This document shows, piece by piece, positions 8,629 to 16,979 of a stretch of 64,000 bases of DNA (position 1 is its first letter; the number at the start of each line of letters is the position of its first letter). This DNA comes from Rhodococcus sp. H36-A4. GTDB taxonomy: Bacteria; Actinomycetota; Actinomycetes; Mycobacteriales; Mycobacteriaceae. The notes beneath the pieces were generated by a model, which saw only the letters and a list, made by a program, of their open reading frames with translations, ran no database searches and was not told the origin of the DNA. The stretch spans positions 682,001-746,000 of the forward strand of contig NZ_JAPVLQ010000002.1 of the NCBI RefSeq assembly GCF_027158005.1, written 5' to 3'. The position numbers and the translations under genes were made by a program.

Positions 8629-8673
8629 GTTGTAGTAGCTGGTCGGACGTCCTGGGCTCGCATCACCGATATC

Positions 8674-9096
8674 GTGGAACAGGTGATCTCACTCGACCTG
8701 CGTAGGGGGACAGGAGCGCCGCTGGCTGTCGGAGTTCTCGCCGTCGCAGCCGGGGCATTGTTGTACGTCCGGGATCCTCGGACGTCGACGTATCTTCCGT
8801 GCCCGATCCATGCCGTCACCGGGTTGTGGTGTCCAGGGTGTGGCACGACGCGGGCCCTCGGTGACCTGGTGCGCGGTGACCCACAGTCCGCCCTGACCAC
8901 GAACGCGCTGGCCGTCGTACTCGTTGTCGTGGGGGTTGTGGTGTGGGGCGTGTGGCTACGCGCCCGTGCGCGCGGCAGGGCCTTCGGCATCAGGCGTCCG
9001 CCGACGTGGCTGTTCGTCGCGAGTGTCGCCGTCGTGGTGGCGTTCACGATTCTGCGCAACATTCCAGCCGGCAGTTGGCTCGCGCCGGCGTCATAG
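8674..9096 (+). CDS. DUF2752 membrane protein
   Basis: A 140-residue protein with the DUF2752 hallmark CPGCGTTRAL after a 'CPIHAVTGLWCPGCG' segment (residues 48-62), one hydrophobic helix before it and two after. DUF2752 proteins are small membrane proteins of unknown function, common in actinobacteria. The start is GTG. The gene is followed 36 bp later by a small membrane ORF with a strong ribosome-binding site and may be co-transcribed with it. Confidence 0.8.
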   Translation: MEQVISLDLRRGTGAPLAVGVLAVAAGALLYVRDPRTSTYLPCPIHAVTGLWCPGCGTTRALGDLVRGDPQSALTTNALAVVLVVVGVVVWGVWLRARARGRAFGIRRPPTWLFVASVAVVVAFTILRNIPAGSWLAPAS

Positions 9097-9131
9097 TTGT
9101 CCGCTCTTGGTCTTCCCGAAGGAGTAAGCGC

Positions 9132-9230
9132 ATGTGGCTCGAAGTGTTCTCGGTTGTGGTTCTCATAGGGGCACTTGTGGTGCTCATTCCGACTGCTCGG
9201 CGCGTGTTCAAGAAGGGTGAGGACGAATGA
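9132..9230 (+). CDS. 32-residue single-pass membrane miniprotein
   Basis: ATG at 9132 is preceded by GAAGGAG with seven-base spacing, one of the best ribosome-binding sites in the window. The product begins MWLEVFSVVVLIGALVVLIP and ends in a basic/acidic tail RRVFKKGEDE. It has a single hydrophobic helix followed by positive charges, so the C-terminus should be cytoplasmic. It lies between a DUF2752 gene and a GntR regulator. No family is recognised. The strong RBS and clean membrane topology are the reasons for calling it. Confidence 0.65.
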   Translation: MWLEVFSVVVLIGALVVLIPTARRVFKKGEDE

Positions 9231-9291
9231 GCGGTTCGCTGTATGGGCCTGTGTGACGAAGTCCAAGATGAGGCGGGGAAGCATCGACATC

Positions 9292-9297
9292 TAGTAT
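9292..9297 (+). promoter_or_regulatory. -10 element (TAGTAT) of a leaderless GntR-MFS transcript
   Basis: TAGTAT ends seven bases before the GTG at 9305. There is no Shine-Dalgarno sequence before that GTG, which is the arrangement of leaderless actinobacterial mRNAs. The -35 is poor. Confidence 0.5.
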
Positions 9298-9304
9298 CTA
9301 TGTT

Positions 9305-9967
9305 GTGTCTATCCCCGCATCGAACTCGACATCGGCATCGGAGCAGGCTTACCTGACCGTCAAGGAACTCATCGTCACCGGTGAACTTCCCGGCGGAGAG
9401 CTGGTCAGCGAAGGTGACATCGCCGGACGCATGGACGTGAGCCGGACTCCGGTTCGCGAGGCGTTCCTCCGACTTCAGGTCGAAGGATGGATGCGCCTCT
9501 ATCCCAAGCGAGGAGCACTCGTCGTGCCGATCGCGCCCGGCGAGGCCGAACATATCGTCTCGGCGCGCTGGATCGTCGAGACTGCCAGCGTTCGCACTGT
9601 CGTCCGTGACGAACGGGCCCGAACCGAACTTCTCGCTGATCTCCGCAGCAACCTCGAGCACCAACGCAGCCTCGTCGAGACAGGGACGGCAGCCGAATTC
9701 AGCGCTGCCGACGCAGACTTTCACCGGTTGATAGTGCGTGCTGGCGGAAACCCACTTCTCGACGAGTTCTACACCGGTCTTCGCGAGCGTCAGCGACGGA
9801 TGACGGCGCATTCACTCATCCGCGATCCCGGGCAGATCTCGCGGATCGTCGACGATCACGCCGAGCTCTCCGACTTGATCGAAGCAGGCGACGTCGACGG
9901 TTTCGCTGATGCGGTAGAGCGACACATGAACCGGGTGCATGGATTGACCGAGGGGGGTCGGAAATGA
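9305..9967 (+). CDS. GntR-family transcriptional regulator (FadR/FCD type)
   Basis: A 220-residue regulator with an N-terminal winged helix-turn-helix (SEGDIAGRMDVSRTPVREAF at about residues 38-57) and an all-helical FCD effector domain with candidate metal-binding residues (D..H around 'ADADFHRLIV' and 'DDHAELSDLIEAGD'). The gene overlaps the downstream MFS transporter by four bases, so it very likely controls that transporter and itself. The effector cannot be read from the sequence. Confidence 0.88.
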   Translation: MSIPASNSTSASEQAYLTVKELIVTGELPGGELVSEGDIAGRMDVSRTPVREAFLRLQVEGWMRLYPKRGALVVPIAPGEAEHIVSARWIVETASVRTVVRDERARTELLADLRSNLEHQRSLVETGTAAEFSAADADFHRLIVRAGGNPLLDEFYTGLRERQRRMTAHSLIRDPGQISRIVDDHAELSDLIEAGDVDGFADAVERHMNRVHGLTEGGRK

Positions 9968-11199
9968 CCGCACTCTCCACCGAGTCGAACGTCACCAAGG
10001 TCGGTACTGCTCGCTGGCTACTCGTCGCCGCAGGCATGTTCGCGGTCGCATGGGGCGGAAACGAATTCACCCCGCTTCTGGTGATGTACCGGCTCGAGCA
10101 CGGCTTCTCTGCCGTCACGGTCGATTTGTTTCTGTTCGCGTATGTCATCGGGATAGTGCCCGCGCTGCTCATCTGCGGGCCGCTGTCCGACCGGCTGGGG
10201 CGACGGCCGGTGATGTTGCCCGCGACGGCAGTGGCCGCTGCCGGATCGATTCTCATCTCGTTCGGCGCCGACAGCGCAGGCGTGCTGTTCAGCGGCCGGG
10301 TTTTCAGCGGAGTCGCTCTCGGTATCGGGATGGCCGTCGGCGGCAGTTGGGTGAAAGAGCTGACCGCCCTGGACTCTTCGGCCGCAGCCGGCGCGGGAGC
10401 ACGTCGCGCGGCGATGAGTTTGACTGCAGGTTTCGCGCTCGGTGCAGGCGTCGCCGGCATCTTGGCACAGTGGGCGCCGTGGCCGACGCATTTCGCGTAC
10501 CTCGTTCATGTGGGCATCTGCGTCCTCGCAGGGATCGGCATGGCGTCGGTACCGGAGACGCGGGCTGCCGTGCCGCCGTTGGATCGTGAACCGCTTCGCA
10601 AAGATCTGTTGATCCCCGCGGCGTCGCACCGAAGATTCCTTTTGGTCGTAGTTCCCTTGGCGCCGTGGGTGTTCGGTGCCGCAAGTGTCGCGTACGCGGT
10701 ATTGCCATCGTTGATGGCAGACAACAGTGGGGGTTACCCCATCGCACTGTCGGCACTGATGTCGGTGATCGCGCTCGGCTCCGGTTTCGCCATCCAGGCG
10801 ATCGGGCGCAAGATCGACACTCCGACTCACGCCAGAGGGGCGCTCGTTGCCCTCGCCATTCTGGTCGTCGGGATGTTGCTCGCAGCGTGGGCCGCATCGG
10901 TATTGACGATCGCCGCCGCTCTCATCGCGGCGGCAGTGCTCGGTTGCGGTTACGGCATGGCGTTGGTATCCGGATTGCACGAGGTGCAACGTATCGCCGG
11001 CCCCGATGACTTGGCCGGACTGACCGCTGTGTTCTATTCACTCACGTACCTGGGGTTCGCGATACCGGCGATTCTGTCCGCGCTCACCGAGCAGTGGCCG
11101 GGGGTCGTGACCTATCCCGCCATCTTCGTCTTCGGATCGGTTCTCGCTGCGCTCTGCTGGGTGTTCGTTCGGACTCGGTCGAGAGCGCACCTTCCCTGA
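9964..11199 (+). CDS. Major facilitator superfamily transporter (12 TM)
   Basis: A 411-residue protein with about twelve hydrophobic helices. The MFS loop motif is GPLSDRLGRRPVM near residue 74, and the second half repeats the fold ('GRKIDTPTHARG'). GAGGGGGT lies upstream of the ATG, which overlaps the GntR stop. Co-transcription with a GntR regulator suggests inducible uptake or efflux of a small metabolite or drug. It ends 17 bp before a long inverted repeat that separates it from the convergent peptidase/NRPS operon. Confidence 0.88.
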   Translation: MTALSTESNVTKVGTARWLLVAAGMFAVAWGGNEFTPLLVMYRLEHGFSAVTVDLFLFAYVIGIVPALLICGPLSDRLGRRPVMLPATAVAAAGSILISFGADSAGVLFSGRVFSGVALGIGMAVGGSWVKELTALDSSAAAGAGARRAAMSLTAGFALGAGVAGILAQWAPWPTHFAYLVHVGICVLAGIGMASVPETRAAVPPLDREPLRKDLLIPAASHRRFLLVVVPLAPWVFGAASVAYAVLPSLMADNSGGYPIALSALMSVIALGSGFAIQAIGRKIDTPTHARGALVALAILVVGMLLAAWAASVLTIAAALIAAAVLGCGYGMALVSGLHEVQRIAGPDDLAGLTAVFYSLTYLGFAIPAILSALTEQWPGVVTYPAIFVFGSVLAALCWVFVRTRSRAHLP

Positions 11200-11215
11200 G
11201 TCGTGCGGGGCGGCA

Positions 11216-11281
11216 ATTTACTCCCCCATTCGGAATTCGTACCCCCTGCAGAGGGTACGAATTCCGAATAGCGGAGTAAAT
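11216..11281. terminator. Long inverted repeat, bidirectional terminator between convergent operons
   Basis: Two 29-nt arms (11216-11244 and 11253-11281) pair with only about three mismatches around an 8-nt loop; the inner arms both read GGAATTCGTACCC-type sequence. It sits exactly between the MFS gene (+) and the M1 peptidase gene (-). The A/T-rich outer ends (ATTTA / TAAAT) give short U-tracts in either direction, fitting a shared terminator. Confidence 0.75.
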
Positions 11282-11319
11282 GTGCGTCGGCGGCGGAGCC
11301 TACGGAAGCGTGCCGGAGC

Positions 11320-12663
11320 CTAAGGAAGCGCCGGTAGCTCCGCCTGATAGAGCCAGCTGTCCCAGAGTGTTCGCGGGCAACCGAAGCGTGATGCCAGGTC
11401 GATGAAGTCCTGGCTCGATACCGTCGAATAGCGATATTCTTTGGTCCACAGCTGAATCAGTGCGAAGAACCGCTCGTCACCCACGGTCCTCCGCAGTGAA
11501 TGCAATGCCAGCGCGCCACGTTTGTAGACCCGGTCATCGAACAGCTTGGCCTTGCCTGGATCGCCGAGTATCAGATCCTTCGGCAAGGTCTGCTGGATGG
11601 CGTATGCGCGCTGCGCCTTGTCGTGAGCGCTTGCGCCACCGGAGTTTTCGACCCAGATCCATTCGGAGTAGCACGCGAAGCCTTCGTGTAGCCAGATGTC
11701 CGCCCAGGTTCCGAGGGTGAGGCTGTTGCCGAACCACTGGTGCGCAAGCTCATGTGCGACAAGGCGTTCGAAGCGGCGATCACCCGAACAATGATTGGCG
11801 CCGAAGATCGAAATGCCTTGCGCCTCGATCGGAATTTCCAGTTCGTCATCGGTGACGACAACGGTGTAGGCCGCGAACGGGTACGGGCCGTACAGGCGGA
11901 CGAAGGTCTCCATCATCTGGGCTTGACGGCCGAAATCGTGATCGTAGTGCCGACGCAGCCGTGGAGGGATGATCGCCTCTATCGGTACGGGCTCGGTGCT
12001 GGTGACGCGGTGCTCGTAGTGCCCGATCTGGATGGTGGCAAGGTACGTCGCCATGGGTTCGGGCTGCTCGTATACCCACGTCGTGCGGCTCGCCCGAGTC
12101 TGCTTGCGCACCAACGTTCCATTGGCCACCGCATAGTAGGGCGAGTCCGTGGTGATCGTGATGCCGTAGCTCGCGTTGGATACGGGATGGTCGTCGCAGG
12201 GAAACCAGGACGCGGCACCGTTGGGTTGGCTCGCGACGATGGCCCCTTCGGCGAGTTCGTCCCAGCCGACTTCACCCCAGAAACTGTTGATGGGCTTGGG
12301 AATTCCGCCGTAATGCACGGTGACGACGAGCGCCCCACCCGAGAGGATCGGTTTGGCCATGGTGATCTTCAACTTGCCGCGCTGCTGCGAGAACTTCACC
12401 GAGCGAGACCCGTTAACCGACACCTTGGACACCCGCAGTGCAGGCCCGAGATCGAGCGCGAACTTCGCAATGGTCGCGGTGGTGACGGCGGTTATCTGTG
12501 CCGTTCCGGTCAGTCGATTGCTGTCGACCTTGTATTCGAGATCCAGCTCGTACCGCGAGACCCGATATCCGCGGTTGCCGCTCTCGGGCAGGTACGGGTC
12601 GATCGGCGCATCGTTGGCGTCGAGGTCGAACATCGGAGTCACCGTTTTCGGGCCAGGTTTCAC
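11320..12663 (-). CDS. Small M1-family zinc aminopeptidase (Pld-like)
   Basis: A 447-residue M1 metallopeptidase with the gluzincin site HELAHQWFGN followed by WLHEGFA (HExxH-x18-E), preceded by 'PIEAQGISIFGAN', the family's exopeptidase-type GxMxN equivalent. It is about half the length of PepN and lacks the large C-terminal domain. The start is taken as GTG at 12663, which overlaps the TGA of the NRPS gene (GTGA), so the two are translationally coupled; an in-frame ATG lies further upstream inside the NRPS gene. Epsilon-polylysine producers encode a zinc aminopeptidase (Pld) next to the synthetase, so a polymer-trimming or self-protection role is plausible here. Confidence 0.85.
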   Translation of the reverse strand: MKPGPKTVTPMFDLDANDAPIDPYLPESGNRGYRVSRYELDLEYKVDSNRLTGTAQITAVTTATIAKFALDLGPALRVSKVSVNGSRSVKFSQQRGKLKITMAKPILSGGALVVTVHYGGIPKPINSFWGEVGWDELAEGAIVASQPNGAASWFPCDDHPVSNASYGITITTDSPYYAVANGTLVRKQTRASRTTWVYEQPEPMATYLATIQIGHYEHRVTSTEPVPIEAIIPPRLRRHYDHDFGRQAQMMETFVRLYGPYPFAAYTVVVTDDELEIPIEAQGISIFGANHCSGDRRFERLVAHELAHQWFGNSLTLGTWADIWLHEGFACYSEWIWVENSGGASAHDKAQRAYAIQQTLPKDLILGDPGKAKLFDDRVYKRGALALHSLRRTVGDERFFALIQLWTKEYRYSTVSSQDFIDLASRFGCPRTLWDSWLYQAELPALP

Positions 12664-15600
12664 AGGGTCACCTCGGCCGCTGCAGTGATCCGGCGGTACG
12701 GATCGCCCTTTGCCCACGGCGCGATCGGGTTACCCTGCCAACGCGTGTGCGCAGGCACGGTGTCACCGCGCATGACCAGAGATGCCGGCCCGACGGTCGC
12801 ACCGTCGCCGATTCCCGCGGCAGGCAGTGCGACGCAATGCTGCCCCAGTGTGGCTCCTCGTCCGAGGGTGACGCTGTCCATGGACATGATCCGATCATGG
12901 AACAGGTGCGTCTGCACAACGCACCCACGGTTGACTGTCGCGCCGTCGGCAAGTGTCACAAGATCGGCTTCCGGCAGCCAGTATGTTTCACACCAGACTC
13001 CGTGGCCGATGTCCGCGCCGAGCCAACGAAGCCACATGTTGAGCACCGCCGTGCCTTCTGCTGCCCGCGCGAACCACGGGGCCGCGACGGTTTCGACGAA
13101 CGTGTCGGACACTTCGTTGCGCCACACGAACGAGCTCCACAGCGGGTGCTCCACCTTGTCGATGCGGCCGACCCAGGCCCACTTCGCCAGCGCGGATATG
13201 GCGGCGGCGACGGCACCGGCAATCAGCAGTACGACTCCGCTGAGTAGAGCGGCAAGCCAGTACCCATGACTGTCGGCCAGTGCGAAGAGTCCGAACAACA
13301 CACCAAGGCCGATCGCGAACGTCACAACCACGGGGATCAGTCGGCAGGTCTCGACGAATGCCCGGGCGATCTTGAGCTTCGTCGGCGGATCGAACGTGCG
13401 CGAGGAGTCTGCTCTCCCGGAGGCACGACGCAACCGCACGGGTGGGCTGCCGAGCCAGGACGATCCCGATTTCGCCTTGTCCGGGGTAGCCGACAGCACT
13501 GCGACGAGGCCGTTCTTCGGGACTGTGCGTCCTGGACCCGTCATGCCCGAGTTGCCGAGGAATGCGCGCTTGCCGACCTTGGCATCCCCGAGGCGCATCC
13601 AGCCGCCGCCTAGCTCGTAGCTTGCGATCATCGTGTCGTCGGCGAGGAATGCACCGTCGGCGACGGTGGTGAATTTCGGAATCATCAGCACTGTCGAGGC
13701 CTCGACGTCCTTGCCGATCTTGGCGCCGAGAAGTCGCAGCCATCCCGGCGTCAACAAGCTGGCGTAGAGCGGGAACAGGAAGGTCCGCGCGGAGTCCATG
13801 ATTCGTTCCGTTGCCCACACCTGAAAGCCGATTCGGCTGCGAACCGGGTGATAGCCCTCGGTCAGGCCGATGCTGCACAGACGCACCGCGGCCACCGTGA
13901 TGAGCGCGAACGTCGCGAGCGAGACCATCGTGGCGACAGGTAGCAGCAGCACGCCGCGGCCGAGTGCACCGAGCAGCGTCGTCGCAGTGTGCAGCCACCA
14001 ACCCATCAGTACCAACGAGACGCCGATCGAGAAGATCGCCATACCCGACAGGAACAGCGACGCGACGCCGTACGCCACGATCCACCGGGTCGCGCGAGGT
14101 GGTGTTTCCTCGGGCCACGGGTGCTCGGCCTTGCCGATCTTCGTGGCGGGGGAGCCCGCCCACATCTGACCGGCTTTGACGCGTCCGACAACCGCGGAAC
14201 CTGCAGTGACGACGGCGTTCTTGCCGACCGAGGTGCCGGGAAGGAGCGTCGATCGTGCGCCGACAGTTGCCCCTGCACCGATCCTGATGCCGCCGACGTA
14301 GACGATGTCACCGTCGATCCAGTGACCGGTTAGGTCGACCTCGGGTTCGACGGAGCAGCCGTCGCCGAGTTCGAGCATTCCCGTAACGGGAGGCATGGTG
14401 TGCAGATCGACGCCCTTGCCGATCTTCGCGCCGAGTGCTCGGGCGTAGTAGACCATCCACGGCGCGCCGGACAGGTTGGATGCGCCGCTGGCGTCGGTGA
14501 GGCGCGTTGCCGTCCACAGGCGCAGATGCACGCTGCCGCCGCGGTCGTAGGCGCCGGGCTTGACTCCGGTCAGCAGCAGGCGTGAGCCGACGACCGAGAT
14601 TGCCATCCGGCCGACCGGCGTTATGAACAGCAAGAATGCGACCAGGAGCCACCACCAGGACACCGTCGGCGCCCATGGGACGTCGGCGAACCACGACATG
14701 ACGTTGGCGAGTATGCCGAGCCAGGTGACCCACTGCAGACCGGTCAGCGTGGTCAGCGGCACCGTTGCGGCGATCTGGATCCACTGCGCCCGACGCGGTG
14801 TCGGGATGACCTCACGCGGAACGACGTCGACCGGCGGTGCGAGGTCGTCGAGCATGCGGGCGAGTGAGCCGAGCCGCGGATGGTCGTACAACTGCGCGAC
14901 GGTGACCTCGGGAAAACGCTGACGCAGCGCTGTTACCAACTGCGCGGCGGACAACGATCCGCCACCGTTCTGGAAGAAGTCGGCGTTGTCGTCGGAGACC
15001 TGAGCGCCGAGAATTTCGGTCCACAGTTCGGCAACCCATCCTGCGGTTCCGCCGAGCCCGGACTGTTCGCCCATGCCGGGGAGTGGCCACGGGAGCGCGT
15101 TTCGATCCACCTTGCCCGACGTCCGTGTCGGCAGCTCATCGACGAGGGTGAGCCGCGGAACGAGCGCCGATGGAAGTTGCTGGGCGAGCAGGGTGCGCGC
15201 GGCGTCGAGATCGAAGTTCGGGTCGGTGCTGGACAGATAACCAATGAGCACCGAGTTGCCCGCGCCGGTGGTGCGAATTGCAGCGGCAGCGCCGGCAACA
15301 CCGGGGAGGGCCTGTAGTGCGTTGTCGATCTCGCCGAGTTCGATGCGTCGCCCGCCGAGCTTGATCTGATCGTCGGCGCGACCCTGGAAAAGCAGACCTT
15401 CGAGCTCTAGTTTGACGAGGTCTCCGCTGCGGTATGCGCGCTCCCAGCCGAGCGTGGGCATGGGCGCATACTTTTCGGCATCCTTCTCGGGGTCGAGATA
15501 GCGGGCGAGTCCGACACCGCCGATCACCAGTTCACCGACTTCTCCGACGGCTACGGGCTTGCCCGCAGCATCGACGACCGCGAGATCCCAGCCGTCGAGA

Positions 15601-16589
15601 GGTAGCCCGATACGCACCGGACCCTTGCCGTCCATGATCGATGCGCAGGCGACGACGGTCGCCTCGGTCGGACCGTAGGTGTTCCACACTTCGCGCCCGT
15701 CCACGGCGAGACGCTCGGCCAACTCGGGTGGGCATGCCTCGCCGCCGAAGATGAGCAACCTGACTGCTTCGAGGGCGACGGCAGGCCACAGGGCCGCCAG
15801 AGTGGGAACCGTCGACACGACGGTGATGTCGCGCGAGACGAGCCACGGACCCAGGTCCAGGCCACTGCGCACGAGCGAACGGGGTGCGGGCACCAATGCG
15901 GCGCCGTGACGCCAGGCGAGCCACATCTCTTCGCACGATGCGTCGAATGCCACGGACAGGCCTGCCAGCACACGATCGCCGGGGCCGAGTGGATCGTCCT
16001 GCATGAACATGCGCGCTTCTGCATCGACGAAAGCCGCTGCACTGCGGTGGCTCACGGCCACCCCCTTCGGGGTCCCGGTCGACCCGGAGGTGAAGATGAC
16101 CCAGGCGTCGTCCTCGGGTGTCGGGGCGCCGACGTCCGAGGCGGGTGCAGTGTCTTTTTCGGCAGTGCCTGCAACGATTCCGCTAGCGGTCACCACCGCG
16201 GTGACTCGGGCCTCCCCGAATACGAGTTCGGCGCGCTCGTCCGGGTCGTCCGCGTCGACGGGCACGTAGGCCGCCCCGGCGTTCAGAATCGACAGAATGG
16301 CGACGTACAGGGCGAAGGATCCCGACGGCATGCGGATTCCGACGCGATCGCCGCGGCGAACACCGGCCCGAGACAGCCACTGTGATCCCTCGTCGATGTC
16401 TACGAGCAATTCGCTGTAGGACACCGCGACAGTGCCGTCGTCGATTGCGGGTGCGTCAGGGTATTGCTCTGCGGTGGCGCGGAGGATATCGATGAGCGTG
16501 CGCTGCTCGGGCGCGTGCTCGGAGCGCAAGAAGTCGGTGGGTACGTCGGCCGAAGGCAGCTCGGGGGCCGAATCCGCTTGTGGTTGCAC
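12660..16589 (-). CDS. Pls/PosA-family membrane NRPS (epsilon-polylysine-synthetase-like)
   Basis: A 1309-residue single-module synthetase: adenylation domain (residues about 30-505, core motif FTSGSTGTPKG at 166-176), carrier domain with phosphopantetheine Ser545 (GGGSLSA), then multiple transmembrane helices alternating with three left-handed-beta-helix-like C-terminal domains, the layout of Pls/PosA enzymes and unlike NRPS with condensation domains. Hand alignment to GrsA gives pocket residues D216 A217 E220 S259 I280 G282 T304 V312 V313 and K493, close to lysine codes; the acidic Glu220 fits a basic side chain. It should make an isopeptide homopolymer or modified oligomer at the membrane. 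The start is the ATG at 16589. Confidence 0.88.
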   Translation of the reverse strand: MQPQADSAPELPSADVPTDFLRSEHAPEQRTLIDILRATAEQYPDAPAIDDGTVAVSYSELLVDIDEGSQWLSRAGVRRGDRVGIRMPSGSFALYVAILSILNAGAAYVPVDADDPDERAELVFGEARVTAVVTASGIVAGTAEKDTAPASDVGAPTPEDDAWVIFTSGSTGTPKGVAVSHRSAAAFVDAEARMFMQDDPLGPGDRVLAGLSVAFDASCEEMWLAWRHGAALVPAPRSLVRSGLDLGPWLVSRDITVVSTVPTLAALWPAVALEAVRLLIFGGEACPPELAERLAVDGREVWNTYGPTEATVVACASIMDGKGPVRIGLPLDGWDLAVVDAAGKPVAVGEVGELVIGGVGLARYLDPEKDAEKYAPMPTLGWERAYRSGDLVKLELEGLLFQGRADDQIKLGGRRIELGEIDNALQALPGVAGAAAAIRTTGAGNSVLIGYLSSTDPNFDLDAARTLLAQQLPSALVPRLTLVDELPTRTSGKVDRNALPWPLPGMGEQSGLGGTAGWVAELWTEILGAQVSDDNADFFQNGGGSLSAAQLVTALRQRFPEVTVAQLYDHPRLGSLARMLDDLAPPVDVVPREVIPTPRRAQWIQIAATVPLTTLTGLQWVTWLGILANVMSWFADVPWAPTVSWWWLLVAFLLFITPVGRMAISVVGSRLLLTGVKPGAYDRGGSVHLRLWTATRLTDASGASNLSGAPWMVYYARALGAKIGKGVDLHTMPPVTGMLELGDGCSVEPEVDLTGHWIDGDIVYVGGIRIGAGATVGARSTLLPGTSVGKNAVVTAGSAVVGRVKAGQMWAGSPATKIGKAEHPWPEETPPRATRWIVAYGVASLFLSGMAIFSIGVSLVLMGWWLHTATTLLGALGRGVLLLPVATMVSLATFALITVAAVRLCSIGLTEGYHPVRSRIGFQVWATERIMDSARTFLFPLYASLLTPGWLRLLGAKIGKDVEASTVLMIPKFTTVADGAFLADDTMIASYELGGGWMRLGDAKVGKRAFLGNSGMTGPGRTVPKNGLVAVLSATPDKAKSGSSWLGSPPVRLRRASGRADSSRTFDPPTKLKIARAFVETCRLIPVVVTFAIGLGVLFGLFALADSHGYWLAALLSGVVLLIAGAVAAAISALAKWAWVGRIDKVEHPLWSSFVWRNEVSDTFVETVAAPWFARAAEGTAVLNMWLRWLGADIGHGVWCETYWLPEADLVTLADGATVNRGCVVQTHLFHDRIMSMDSVTLGRGATLGQHCVALPAAGIGDGATVGPASLVMRGDTVPAHTRWQGNPIAPWAKGDPYRRITAAAEVTL

Positions 16590-16807
16590 AGAAAACCGGG
16601 TGTCCTTCTTCTCGTTGGTTCCGAATTGCGAGTGAACCTCGACGGTCGTTATCTCATGTTCGGGTGGCCGGAAGGTGAACGGACGGATGGATCGGTGAGG
16701 CTCGACACCGCGCGAATTCTACTCGGGATACGGCTTCGGCTCGGCTGGAGACGCGATTTCCTACCGGAAGGGTTGACAACCTCGTAGACCGTTTGCCATC
16801 CTCTTCA

Positions 16808-16925
16808 CAGGTCATGAGTACCAGCATCGAGCCCCGGCTTGCTGGTCGGCAACCCTCCTCCGCGGTGGGGTGCTCCGGGTGACGACCTGGCTGACGCCGG
16901 AATACCGGCGCGGCAAGCGCGGACT
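16808..16925 (+). promoter_or_regulatory. SAM-IV riboswitch aptamer
   Basis: The segment from GGTCATGAG (16810) through AGCCCCGGCTTGCTGGTC, GGCAACCCTCC and GCGGTGGGGTGCTCCGGGTG to the distal AAGCGCGGACTCG matches my recollection of the actinobacterial SAM-IV consensus, including P1 pairing of AGGTC with GACCT and a stable CGCCGG/CCGGCG hairpin at 16895-16910. SAM-IV controls methionine/sulfur genes in Actinobacteria. It lies 5' of the class-V aminotransferase gene. A TTGACA at 16773-16778 may be the -35 of its promoter, but the -10 is weak. Confidence 0.88.
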
Positions 16926-16969
16926 CGATCATCCTTCTTCGATATTTCGAGTCCCTTGATCTACAAGGG
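16921..16969 (+). promoter_or_regulatory. Riboswitch expression platform: competing hairpins over the Shine-Dalgarno
   Basis: Two perfect, mutually exclusive stems are visible. One pairs GGACTCGA (16921-16928) with TCGAGTCC (16947-16954). The other pairs CCCTTG (16953-16958) with CAAGGG (16964-16969), which contains the AAGGGG ribosome-binding site of the gene at 16980. They share bases 16953-16954, and the first stem borrows the 3' end of the aptamer. The arrangement implies translational control by ribosome-binding-site sequestration. Confidence 0.65.
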
Positions 16970-16979
16970 GATATTTGTC

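Noticed and set aside
11740..13269. 509-codon plus-strand frame opposite the M1 peptidase and NRPS
   Set aside because: Both minus-strand genes have family motifs throughout; the plus frame has none.
16590..16800. Additional gene between the NRPS start and the SAM-IV riboswitch
   Set aside because: No frame here has coding character; it is promoter/leader DNA for the divergent units.
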